Shown here one piece after another: positions 50,560 through 57,745 of a stretch of DNA of 64,000 nt. The notes beneath the pieces were generated by a model. It searched no databases, had not been told where the DNA came from, and worked only from the letters and a program-made list of their open reading frames with translations. The translations under genes and the position numbers were made by a program. The stretch's first letter is position 1, and each line of letters starts with the position of its first letter. This stretch comes from Pseudofrankia saprophytica (GTDB lineage: Bacteria; Actinomycetota; Actinomycetes; Frankiales; Frankiaceae): contig NZ_KI912266.1 of assembly GCF_000235425.2 (NCBI RefSeq), positions 5,391,217 to 5,455,216 on the forward strand, in the 5' to 3' direction.

Positions 50560-51222
50560 ATGGCTTCCACGGCCCGCGGCCCGCGCGGTCACTACGCCCG
50601 GACGGCAACCCGTCGCCGGGAGATCGCCCAGGCGGTCCTCGACCTGGTCGTCGAGAAGGGGCACGCGAACGTGACCACGGCCGAGGTCGCGCTGCGGGCG
50701 GGCGCGAGCGAGGCGACGGTCCTCTACCACTACCCGAGCAAGGACCACCTCCTGCTCGCCGCCCTGGAACGAGATCAGGAGCTCGCCGTGCACCACGCCG
50801 AGAAGGACGGTGTACGCACGGCGGACGGCCTGGCCGGCCTCGACATCGACGCCCTCGCCGAGGCCGCGCGCGTCTCGACCCGGCGAGAGCCACTGCTCCG
50901 GCTACGGCTCGCCCTCACCGGCCTCGCCGCGACTCCCGGACATCCGGCGGAGGACTACTTCGCCCGGTACAACCGGGTCGCCGTCGAGGCCTACGGTCGC
51001 CTCGTCGCCGAACGCCAGAAGACCGGCCAGGCGCATCCGAGCCTTGATCCGGTAGAGGTCGCGCGGCAGTTCGTGGCCGCCTGGGACGGCCTCGCGGCCC
51101 AGTGGCTCCTCTCCCCCGACTTCGACCTCGGCGCGCTGGTCGTCCAGGCGTTTCGCAGGCTCTCGGGGCAGAACTGGATGGAGGCGGCGCGCGCCGTGAT
51201 CGAGCCACCCAACGGGATCTGA
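50560..51222 (+). CDS. TetR/AcrR family transcriptional regulator
   Basis: 220 residues. HTH: RREIAQAVLDLVVEKGHANVTTAEVALRAGASEATVLYHYPSKDHLLLAAL. C-terminal ligand domain of the TetR_C type with a long helix (VEVARQFVAAWDGLAAQWLLSP). ATG start with no strong ribosome site; the palindromic CTGACTCAG upstream suggests autoregulation. It is divergent from the secreted esterase gene, which may be its target. Confidence 0.88.
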   Translation: MASTARGPRGHYARTATRRREIAQAVLDLVVEKGHANVTTAEVALRAGASEATVLYHYPSKDHLLLAALERDQELAVHHAEKDGVRTADGLAGLDIDALAEAARVSTRREPLLRLRLALTGLAATPGHPAEDYFARYNRVAVEAYGRLVAERQKTGQAHPSLDPVEVARQFVAAWDGLAAQWLLSPDFDLGALVVQAFRRLSGQNWMEAARAVIEPPNGI

Positions 51223-51450
51223 ACGGAAAACCAACCGTCGTGAGACCACGACGAGACGATGCGGTCCGACCCAGCCGCCCCTCGGCGCGGGCCACAAAAC
51301 CGCAGGTCAGCACCCCCAAAAGGGTCGGCAGCGCCACACCCGGGATTTGGGAACACAATCCGCTCGGTATCCATCGAATACCAGCGATCTCTTCGGGTAC
51401 GCCACGAAGTGATCGCCTCCAGCCGGGAGGCACCCCGAAGGGAGCCCACG

Positions 51451-51759
51451 ATGGGTATCGGTGCCGGCATCTTCCTCATGGCGGTCGGTGCGATCCTCAC
51501 GTTCGCCGTCGACGTCTCGATTTCCGGGCTCGACATCGCCGTCATCGGCGTGGTGCTGATGGTGGCCGGCGCGGCCGGGATCGTTCTCGACATCTTCCTG
51601 TTCGCCCCGCGCCGGCGGCAGCGCGTCGTGTACCCGCAGCAGCCTGACGTCTACCCGCCGCAGCAGCCTGAAGTCGAGGTCTACGACGACGCCCCGGCGA
51701 CCCGCACCACGCAGTACGACCGCCGGGTGACGACCGACTACCGGCCGCCGGTTCGCTGA
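51451..51759 (+). CDS. small membrane protein, DUF6458-like
   Basis: 102 residues with two membrane segments (about 5-22 and 28-50: IGAGIFLMAVGAILTFAV and IAVIGVVLMVAGAAGIVLDI), then a basic and Tyr-rich cytoplasmic tail with PQQPDVYPPQQPEVEVYDD. The N-terminus MGIGAGIFLMAVGAILTFAV is typical of a small actinobacterial membrane family. GAAGGGAG precedes the ATG. Function unknown. Confidence 0.75.
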   Translation: MGIGAGIFLMAVGAILTFAVDVSISGLDIAVIGVVLMVAGAAGIVLDIFLFAPRRRQRVVYPQQPDVYPPQQPEVEVYDDAPATRTTQYDRRVTTDYRPPVR

Positions 51760-51765
51760 ACCGAA

Positions 51766-51860
51766 CACGCGACGACCGCCGACCTTGACGACCGCCGACC
51801 TGACGACCTGACGACCTGACGACCTCTGACCTTGACGAACGCCGACCTGACGAACTCCGG
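51766..51860. repeat. short tandem repeats of TGACGACC
   Basis: Three exact 8-bp copies (51801-51824) inside a longer degenerate run of GACGACC(T) units between the small membrane protein and the basic small protein. No gene is supported here. Confidence 0.7.
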
Positions 51861-51993
51861 CACACCGACTGAGACAGGAACCGCGGGACGAGAAGTGTTA
51901 TAGGCGCCGCGGCGGGCATGTCACGACCAGGCCGGCGACAGGACGACGAAGTCCGGACGGACGAAGGACACGACGAGGCCCGAGGAGGAAACG

Positions 51994-52125
51994 ATGAAGT
52001 TGCTACGGAGGCTCCGCCATGAGGTTCGGCGTGACGTGAACGCGGCCGACCGGTCAGGGGCACGGGGTCTGCGGCGGCTGCGTCGCCGCTCGCGGACTCA
52101 CTCGACGACGAGCGCCCGCCACTGA
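51994..52125 (+). CDS. small highly basic protein
   Basis: 43 residues, MKLLRRLRHEVRRDVNAAD and an Arg-rich C-terminal half, with a GAGGAGGAA ribosome site directly upstream and a strong terminator about 20 bases after the stop. No family is recognised. Such a charged mini-protein could bind nucleic acid or act in stress; the clean expression signals, rather than the sequence, support it. It is too short for standard gene finders. Confidence 0.6.
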   Translation: MKLLRRLRHEVRRDVNAADRSGARGLRRLRRRSRTHSTTSARH

Positions 52126-52146
52126 CAGACCACGGCGCCGGCCGGT

Positions 52147-52192
52147 AACAGCCGCGGGCCTGCCCACCACGGTGGGTGGGCCCGCGGCTGTT
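52147..52192 (+). terminator. strong hairpin after the small basic gene
   Basis: AACAGCCGCGGGCC (52147-52160) pairs perfectly with 52179-52192, with a second stem CCCACC/GGTGGG inside, followed by TTTCGT. Very likely the transcript end of the 43-residue gene. Confidence 0.8.
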
Positions 52193-52336
52193 TCGTCGTA
52201 GCGGTTTCCGCTCGTCATCGCGCCGTCCGCTCGTCTTCACGCCGCCCGCTCGCGGTCAGCCTCGTCGGCCACGGTAAGTAGTTCGGCATAACCGGGGCGC
52301 AGTCGGGGTATCCCTGTGCATTGTCGGGAGTCACCC

Positions 52337-53683
52337 ATGGAGCGGGGCTCGGAGGGGGACGACGTGGCCGACGGGTGTACATGCCGCGATGCGGGAGCGG
52401 GCCGGGCAGCCGGCGCCGGCCCCGACCGTCCGGGACAGACCGTGCGCCGGATGCTGTCAGTGGCTCGGCAGCACCTGGACATGCAGCTTTCCTGCCTCTC
52501 GCGGTCCGCCGGTGACGCCCTCGTGGTCGAGGCCACCGAGGGCGACGCGGAGTCATTCGGAATCGCGCCCGGGTTCGTGTCCGCCGATCCGGAGTCGCTG
52601 TGCGGGAAGCTCCGGGACGGCCGGCTGCCACCCGTCCTGCCGGATGTGCGATCGAACCGGCGGACGGCGGGCGACCCGGCCGCCGGTGAGCTGGGGACCG
52701 GACCGCGGATAGGCGCGCTCGTCACGGCGCAGGTCCGCTGCGCTGACGGTCAGATCTATGGCCTGCTCACCTGTATGAGCCATGAGCCGGACCCGAGGCT
52801 GCAGGAGAAGGACGGGCATTTCCTCTCCCTGCTCGCCGATGCGCTGTCGTACTCCGTCGCCGAACCCTCTGTCTCCGAACCCGGTGTCGCCGAACCGGGT
52901 GTCGCCGAACCTTCTGTCTCCGAACGCGGTGTCGGCGAACCGGGTTCGGGCGAACCGGGCGCCGCCTGGCAGATGCGTGACCGGCGGTTCCGTCGGATCC
53001 GCGGGGTGATCGACGACGGCGGGCCGAAGATGGTGTTCCAGCCCGTGTTCAATCTGGCCACGATGCGGATGGCCAGCGCTGAGGCGCTGGCCCGGTTCCC
53101 ACCCGGGTTCGGCTCACCGGAGCGATGGTTCGCGGACGCCGTCTCGGTCGGTCTTGGTACAGACCTCGAGCTCTCCGCGATCGACGCGGCCCTGCGCGTT
53201 CTCCCCCGCCTTCCTCACGGGCTGGCGATCGCGGTCAACGCCTCGCCCGCGACCGTCGCGTCCGGCCGGTTGGCGAAGCTGCTCGCGAGCGAACCCACGG
53301 ACCGGATCATCGTGGAGGTCACCGAGCACGAGCGCATCGAGGACTATCCGGCGACCCGCGCCGCCCTGGATCACCTGCGCGCCCGCGGTGTGCGCACCGC
53401 CGTCGACGACGTCGGTGTCGGCTACGCGAGCCTGCACCACCTCGTCCAGTTGCTACCCGATGTGATCAAGATGGATCGGCAGCTGACCCAGCGGATCGAC
53501 ACCGACCGGAACCTGCACGCGCTCGCCTCGGCCCTCGCCCAGTTCGCCGGCGACATCGGCGCCTGTGTGCTCGCCGAGGGCGTCGAGACGGCGGGCGAGC
53601 TGAGGTCTCTCGTCTCCGCGGGCGTCCACCAGGCTCAGGGCTTCTACCTCGGGGTGCCGAGACCGCTTCCCTCGGCCGCATGA
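52337..53683 (+). CDS. GAF-EAL cyclic-di-GMP phosphodiesterase
   Basis: About 448 residues. The N-terminal part to about residue 170 resembles a GAF sensor (LVVEATEGDAESFGIAPG, SIRCADGQIYGLLTCMSHE-like segment, LLADALSYSV). Then a repeat-derived acidic linker and an EAL domain: EALARF near residue 245, N in AVNASP, E in VEVTEHERIED, DD in AVDDVGVGYA, K in VIKMDRQL and E in VLAEGVETAGE. All catalytic positions are present, so it should hydrolyse c-di-GMP under control of the GAF domain. No membrane segment. Regulates a cellular switch such as development or secondary metabolism; the target is not local. Confidence 0.9.
   Translation: MERGSEGDDVADGCTCRDAGAGRAAGAGPDRPGQTVRRMLSVARQHLDMQLSCLSRSAGDALVVEATEGDAESFGIAPGFVSADPESLCGKLRDGRLPPVLPDVRSNRRTAGDPAAGELGTGPRIGALVTAQVRCADGQIYGLLTCMSHEPDPRLQEKDGHFLSLLADALSYSVAEPSVSEPGVAEPGVAEPSVSERGVGEPGSGEPGAAWQMRDRRFRRIRGVIDDGGPKMVFQPVFNLATMRMASAEALARFPPGFGSPERWFADAVSVGLGTDLELSAIDAALRVLPRLPHGLAIAVNASPATVASGRLAKLLASEPTDRIIVEVTEHERIEDYPATRAALDHLRARGVRTAVDDVGVGYASLHHLVQLLPDVIKMDRQLTQRIDTDRNLHALASALAQFAGDIGACVLAEGVETAGELRSLVSAGVHQAQGFYLGVPRPLPSAA
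52856..52960 (+). repeat. 15-bp tandem repeats in the GAF-EAL linker
   Basis: Seven 15-bp units (such as GTCGCCGAACCGGGT) encoding V-A/S-E-P-G/S pentapeptides between the GAF and EAL domains. Copy number can change without a frame shift. Confidence 0.8.
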
Positions 53684-53833
53684 CCGGGGTCAGGATCGGG
53701 ATCGGGCTCAGGGTCGGGGGTCGGGGGTCGGGAAGCAGCAGGCTGATCGGGTTGACGGCGCCATCCTTGGGAAGGTCCGCAGGCAGGTGAGCACAGCCAG
53801 CCGGCACAGCCTTTCGGAAGTGGAGCCGATTCA

Positions 53834-54064
53834 ATGCCGAACCCGGAACGCGATCCCGACTTCCGCAACTCCGACGCGTACGCCGAGGCCGAGGAGGGCC
53901 GACGCAGGGACGAGTCCGTGACCGGAGCCGACGTTGGCCCGATCGACGAGGACGCGATGCGCGCCGCTGACGGCCTGACCACGACCCCGGCCGAGGACGC
54001 CGCCTACCGCGAGCACATCGAGCGCGGCGCCCACCAGAAGGGCGAGGGCGCACCCGTCGTCTAG
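53834..54064 (+). CDS. small acidic hypothetical protein
   Basis: 76 residues, strongly charged (PERDPDFRNSDAYAEAEEGRRRDESV), no signal or membrane segment. It resembles small conserved actinobacterial proteins without known function. It lies downstream of the GAF-EAL gene, separated by a run of GGGTCGGG repeats; a short hairpin follows. Confidence 0.6.
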   Translation: MPNPERDPDFRNSDAYAEAEEGRRRDESVTGADVGPIDEDAMRAADGLTTTPAEDAAYREHIERGAHQKGEGAPVV

Positions 54065-54095
54065 CCACGACCGCTGGCCGCCGACGGACTGGCCG

Positions 54096-54123
54096 GCCGC
54101 CGCGGCCGATGCGCCGCGGCGGC
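54096..54123. terminator. hairpin between convergent genes
   Basis: GCCGCCGCGG (54096-54105) pairs with CCGCGGCGGC (54114-54123), loop 8 bases, between the small acidic gene and the convergent nickel transporter gene. Confidence 0.6.
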
Positions 54124-54237
54124 AAGCCAGTCCTTTTCACTGAAACGCGGCTGACTGGCTGGCCCGATGCCCCTGAGGCATCCAGGTTCCAGGACGTCCG
54201 GTGTTCGCCGGCGACCGGAGCTGGGTTGGTGTCGTGG

Positions 54238-55428
54238 TCAGACCGATTCGGTCGTGGGGGCGGGCTCGGCGGTCAGGCTGGCGGTCCAGCGTTCCTCGAC
54301 GCGGCCGAAGTACCAGATGGCCAGGGCGACGGCCCAGGCGACGAAGAAGAGTCCGACGATGACATAGCCGGTGTAGTCGAGGTTGATGTTGGCGATCCAG
54401 GCGAGTGGTCCGGACTCGATCGTGAACCGGTCCGCGAGGACGCCGATGAGCTCGATGGTGCCGACGACGAGGGCGACGACCACGGAGATGCTGGTGATCG
54501 TCAGGTTGTAGAAGACCTTGCGGACGGGGCGGGCGAACGCCCAGCCGTAGGCGGCGTTCATGAAGACGCCGTCGATGGTGTCCATGAGGCACATGCCGGC
54601 GGCGAACAGGATCGGCAGGACCAGGATCGAGTAGAAGGGCAGGTTGAACGCGGCGGCGCCGCCGGCCATCACGAGGAGGCCGACCTCGGTGGCGGTGTCG
54701 AAGCCGAGCCCGAACAGGACGCCGACGGGGTAGATGTTCCACGGCTTGGTGACGGTCTTGGTCAGGCCGCCGAGGAAGCGGTTCATGAAGCCGCGGGAGT
54801 CGAGGCGGCGTTCGAGCTCCTGCTCGTCGTAGGTCCCGTTCCGCATCCCGCGGAAGATCTTGATGATGCCGATCAGGGCGGCGAGGTTGAGGATCCCGAG
54901 GATCCACAGGAAGACGCCGGACACGGACGGGCCGATGACGCCGGTGATGGTGTGCAGCTTGGAGGAGTCGTCCTCGACTGGGCCGACCAGGGACTTCACG
55001 CCGACGGAGAGCAGGAACGCGAGCGCGAAGACGATGGTCGAGTGGCCGAGGGAGAACCAGAACCCGACGGACAGCGGCCGGCGCTGGCGCCCGCTGCCTG
55101 CGGCCTCCTTCGCGACGTTGTCGGCGATGAGCTTGCGGGTGGCGTTGTCGACCGCGGCGATATGGTCGGCGTCGAAGGCGTGCCGCAGGCCGAAGGTGTA
55201 CGCGAGGACGCCGACGCCGGCGGTGAAGATCGGGTGGTCGCCGCCGAGGTGGTAGTCGTGCGGGGTGACCAGGGTGAGCAGGACGACGAAGCCCAACGCG
55301 TGCAGCAGCACGATGAACGCGGTCATCCCGGCGAGGGACCGCCTGTCCGCGCCGCTGAGGCTCTGCCGGAACTGGGTCAGCCGCGACGACAGGGTGAGCC
55401 CGCCGGCGCTGGGAGCTGCTTGAGCCAT
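54238..55428 (-). CDS. NiCoT-family nickel/cobalt transporter (HoxN/NixA type)
   Basis: 396 residues with about eight membrane segments. The metal-binding signature GLRHAFDADHIAAVDN at about 80-95 is intact, followed by FSLGHSTIVFALA, LGFDTATEVGLL, MCLMDTIDG and VEERW near the end; together they mark the NiCoT family. Imports Ni2+ (or Co2+) across the membrane for urease, hydrogenase or Ni-superoxide dismutase. The ATG at 55428 has only a weak ribosome site. A Nur-like box lies 18 bases upstream, matching nickel-controlled repression. Confidence 0.92.
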   Translation of the reverse strand: MAQAAPSAGGLTLSSRLTQFRQSLSGADRRSLAGMTAFIVLLHALGFVVLLTLVTPHDYHLGGDHPIFTAGVGVLAYTFGLRHAFDADHIAAVDNATRKLIADNVAKEAAGSGRQRRPLSVGFWFSLGHSTIVFALAFLLSVGVKSLVGPVEDDSSKLHTITGVIGPSVSGVFLWILGILNLAALIGIIKIFRGMRNGTYDEQELERRLDSRGFMNRFLGGLTKTVTKPWNIYPVGVLFGLGFDTATEVGLLVMAGGAAAFNLPFYSILVLPILFAAGMCLMDTIDGVFMNAAYGWAFARPVRKVFYNLTITSISVVVALVVGTIELIGVLADRFTIESGPLAWIANINLDYTGYVIVGLFFVAWAVALAIWYFGRVEERWTASLTAEPAPTTESV

Positions 55429-55445
55429 GCTGCCACCATCTCGTT

Positions 55446-55464
55446 GTTGCGAGATCTTCGCAAC
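55446..55464. promoter_or_regulatory. Nur-like nickel operator
   Basis: GTTGCGA-GATCT-TCGCAAC, perfect 7-5-7 palindrome, matches the Streptomyces Nur-box pattern tTGCaa-N5-ttGCAA in its outer bases. It is 18 bases upstream of the nickel transporter start, overlapping where its promoter must be. Confidence 0.7.
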
Positions 55465-55465
55465 T

Positions 55466-55594
55466 AGCGGATACCTCACGGAGTTTGGTTTGGAGACGAT
55501 CATGCGAGACCCACGGATGCGCCAGATCCCCGAGAGCACCAACGAGATCATCCGGGTGGTCGCGTCCCGTTCGGTGCTGGCGGAGGCCCGATGA
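55466..55594 (+). pseudogene. C-terminal remnant of an acyl-CoA dehydrogenase
   Basis: The last 40 or so codons of an acyl-CoA dehydrogenase remain: from GYLTEFGLETIMRDPRM through IPESTNEIIRVVAS to VLAEAR, corresponding to the C-terminal RDxRxxxIxEGTNEI motif. Everything upstream is absent; the sequence begins just at the Nur-like palindrome. The stop overlaps the ATG of the 3-hydroxyisobutyryl-CoA hydrolase by 4 bases, as in an intact fadE-echA operon. The remnant shows that the valine-degradation operon was cut, with the nickel transporter brought in or the fadE body deleted. The same codons are still in frame, so the event may be recent. Confidence 0.7.
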
Positions 55595-56709
55595 CCGCCG
55601 CCACGTCCATCGCCACCTTGGCGACGGAGGGTACCGACGACGTGATCCGCCGCGTCGACGGCCGCGTCGGCCGACTCACCCTCGACCGACCGAAGGCGAT
55701 CAACGCGCTGACGCACGCCATGGTGCTCGCGATGATCGAGGCGCTCGACGACTGGGCCGCCGACGACTCGATCACCTGCGTCGTCGTCGACGGCGCCGGC
55801 GAGCGCGGACTGTGCGCCGGCGGCGACGTCCGGGCCTTCTACCGCGACGCGCGGTCCGGCGGAACTGGATCCGTGGACTTCTGGGCCGACGAGTACCGGC
55901 TGAACTCGTTCATCGCCCACTACCCGAAGCCCTACGTCGCGCTGATGGACGGCCTGGTGATGGGTGGCGGCGTCGGGATCTCCGCGCACGGCTCGGTCCG
56001 CGTCGTCACGGAGCGCTCCAGGATCGCCATGCCGGAGACCGGCATCGGGTTCGTGCCCGACGTCGGCGGGACCTGGCTGCTCTCCCGGATGCCCGGCGAG
56101 ACCGGCACCCACGCGGCGCTCACCGCCGGCGGCCTGTCCGGCGCCGACGCGATCACGGCCGGGCTCGCCGACCACCTCGTCCCCGCCGAGCGGCTGCCGG
56201 CACTGGTCGGCGCCCTGTCGGCCGGGACGGCGCCGAGCGACGCCGTCGCCGCGCTGGCCGTCCCCGCCGGCAGCGGGAACCTCGCCGCCGAGCGCGGCTG
56301 GATCGACACCTGCTACGCGGCGGACAGCGTCGAGGAGATCCTGGCGCGCCTGCGCGCCAGCGGCGATCCGGCGGCGGCCACCGCGGCCGACGAGATCGCG
56401 GCGAAGTCGCCCACGGCGCTCGCCGTCACGCTGGCCGCGCTGCGCCGAGTGGCCGGGCTCGCGGACCTGGACGCGGCGCTCGTCCAGGAGTTCCGCGTCT
56501 CCACCGCCTGCCTGCGCCACCCCGACCTGGCCGAGGGCATCCGGGCACAGATCATCGACAAGGACCGTTCGCCGCGCTGGTCGCCGCCCGCGCTCGCGGA
56601 CGTCGACGCCGCCCTGGTCGCGGGGTTCTTCGCCGTGCCTCCGGGCGGCGACCTCGATCTCGACCTGGACCGAAGCCCCGCTCGTACCCGCCGGAACGCG
56701 ACCCGATGA
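55591..56709 (+). CDS. 3-hydroxyisobutyryl-CoA hydrolase / enoyl-CoA hydratase family protein
   Basis: 372 residues, the length of the HIBYL-CoA hydrolase group of the crotonase family (ordinary hydratases are about 260). Landmarks: VGRLTLDRPKAINALTHAMV, GERGLCAGGDVRAFY (oxyanion region), DGLVMGGGVGISAHGSVRVVTE, FVPDVGGTWLLSRMPG, and the C-terminal LAEGIRAQIIDKDRSPRWSP segment. It hydrolyses 3-hydroxyisobutyryl-CoA in valine breakdown. The ATG overlaps the stop of the acyl-CoA dehydrogenase remnant. The upstream partner gene (fadE) is gone, so the pathway may be interrupted or supplied by another copy. Confidence 0.88.
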   Translation: MTAATSIATLATEGTDDVIRRVDGRVGRLTLDRPKAINALTHAMVLAMIEALDDWAADDSITCVVVDGAGERGLCAGGDVRAFYRDARSGGTGSVDFWADEYRLNSFIAHYPKPYVALMDGLVMGGGVGISAHGSVRVVTERSRIAMPETGIGFVPDVGGTWLLSRMPGETGTHAALTAGGLSGADAITAGLADHLVPAERLPALVGALSAGTAPSDAVAALAVPAGSGNLAAERGWIDTCYAADSVEEILARLRASGDPAAATAADEIAAKSPTALAVTLAALRRVAGLADLDAALVQEFRVSTACLRHPDLAEGIRAQIIDKDRSPRWSPPALADVDAALVAGFFAVPPGGDLDLDLDRSPARTRRNATR

Positions 56710-56713
56710 CCGG

Positions 56714-57745
56714 TCAGAAGTCCTCGTCGAAGGAGACCGAGCCGGCGATGGCGACCTGGTAGGCCGAGACCCGGCGCTCGAAGAAGTTCGACAGCTCCTG
56801 CACGTCCTGCAGCTCGAGGAACGAGAACGGGTTCGCCGACCCGAACATCGGGGCGAACCCGAGCTGGACGAGCCGGCGGTCGGCCACGTGCTCCAGGTAG
56901 GCGCGCATGTCGACGACGGTCATCCCGGCGACGCCCCCCGCCAGCAGGTCCCGCGCGAACTCGGTCTCCGCGTCGACGGCCTCGGCGAGCATCTGGCGCA
57001 CCGAGGCCTCGAACTCGCCGTCGACGAGATCCGGCTCCTGCGCCCGGATGGTCCGCACGACGTCGAGCGCGAACTCCATGTGCATGGACTCGTCGCGGAA
57101 CACCCAGTTGGTGCCGGACGCCAGCCCGTGCAGCAGGCCCCGGGAGCGCAGGAAGTAGACGTAGGCGAACGCGCCGTAGAAGAACAGCCCCTCGATGCAG
57201 GCGGCGAAGCAGATGAGGTTGAGCAGGAAAGCCCGCCGGTCCGCGCGGGTGCTCAGCTGGTCGAGGCCGCCGAGCGTGTCGATCCAGCGGAAGCAGAACT
57301 GTGCCTTCGCGCGGATCGACGGCACGTTCTCGACGGCGGCGAATGCCTGGGCGCGTTCGTCGGCGTCGGGGAGATAGGTGTCGAGCAGCGTCAGGTAGAA
57401 CTGGACGTGCACGGCCTCCTCGAACAGCTGCCGGGACAGGTAGAGCCGGGCCTCCGGCGCGTTGATGTGGCGGTAGAGGTTGAGGACCAGGTTGTTGGCG
57501 ACGATCGTGTCGCCGGTCGCGAAGAAGGCGACCAGCCGGTTGACCAGGTGCCGCTCGGCGGGGCTCAGCCGGTGCAGGTCGGCGAGGTCGGAGTGCAGGT
57601 CGACCTCCTCCACGGTCCACGTGTTGCGGATCGCCGCCCGGTAACGGTCGTAGAAGGCCGGATAGCTCATCGGCCGCAGCGTGAGGCTCATACCCGGGTC
57701 GAGCAGCATCGGCCCAGTTCCAGCGGCGGGCGTCGTCACTGGCAT
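56714..57745 (-). CDS. nrdB: ribonucleoside-diphosphate reductase class Ia, beta subunit
   Basis: 343 residues. All diiron ligands are visible: Asp in TGDTIVANN, Glu and His in FEEAVHVQFY, Glu in IEGLFFYG, and Glu/His in DESMHMEF. The tyrosyl radical Tyr is four residues after the first His (AVHVQFY). Forms the active complex with the alpha subunit to make deoxyribonucleotides from ribonucleoside diphosphates with oxygen-dependent radical formation. ATG overlaps the nrdA stop by 10 bases. The two genes are controlled by the cobalamin riboswitch upstream of nrdA. Confidence 0.92.
   Translation of the reverse strand: MPVTTPAAGTGPMLLDPGMSLTLRPMSYPAFYDRYRAAIRNTWTVEEVDLHSDLADLHRLSPAERHLVNRLVAFFATGDTIVANNLVLNLYRHINAPEARLYLSRQLFEEAVHVQFYLTLLDTYLPDADERAQAFAAVENVPSIRAKAQFCFRWIDTLGGLDQLSTRADRRAFLLNLICFAACIEGLFFYGAFAYVYFLRSRGLLHGLASGTNWVFRDESMHMEFALDVVRTIRAQEPDLVDGEFEASVRQMLAEAVDAETEFARDLLAGGVAGMTVVDMRAYLEHVADRRLVQLGFAPMFGSANPFSFLELQDVQELSNFFERRVSAYQVAIAGSVSFDEDF

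Noticed and set aside
51766-51860. TGACGACC tandem repeats considered as an origin or iteron array
   Set aside because: Only three exact copies, no replication gene nearby, and neighbouring units decay quickly.
54109-55467. 452-codon plus-strand open frame
   Set aside because: Antisense of the NiCoT transporter gene; its Asp/Glu/Gly-rich composition is a by-product of the membrane-protein codons.
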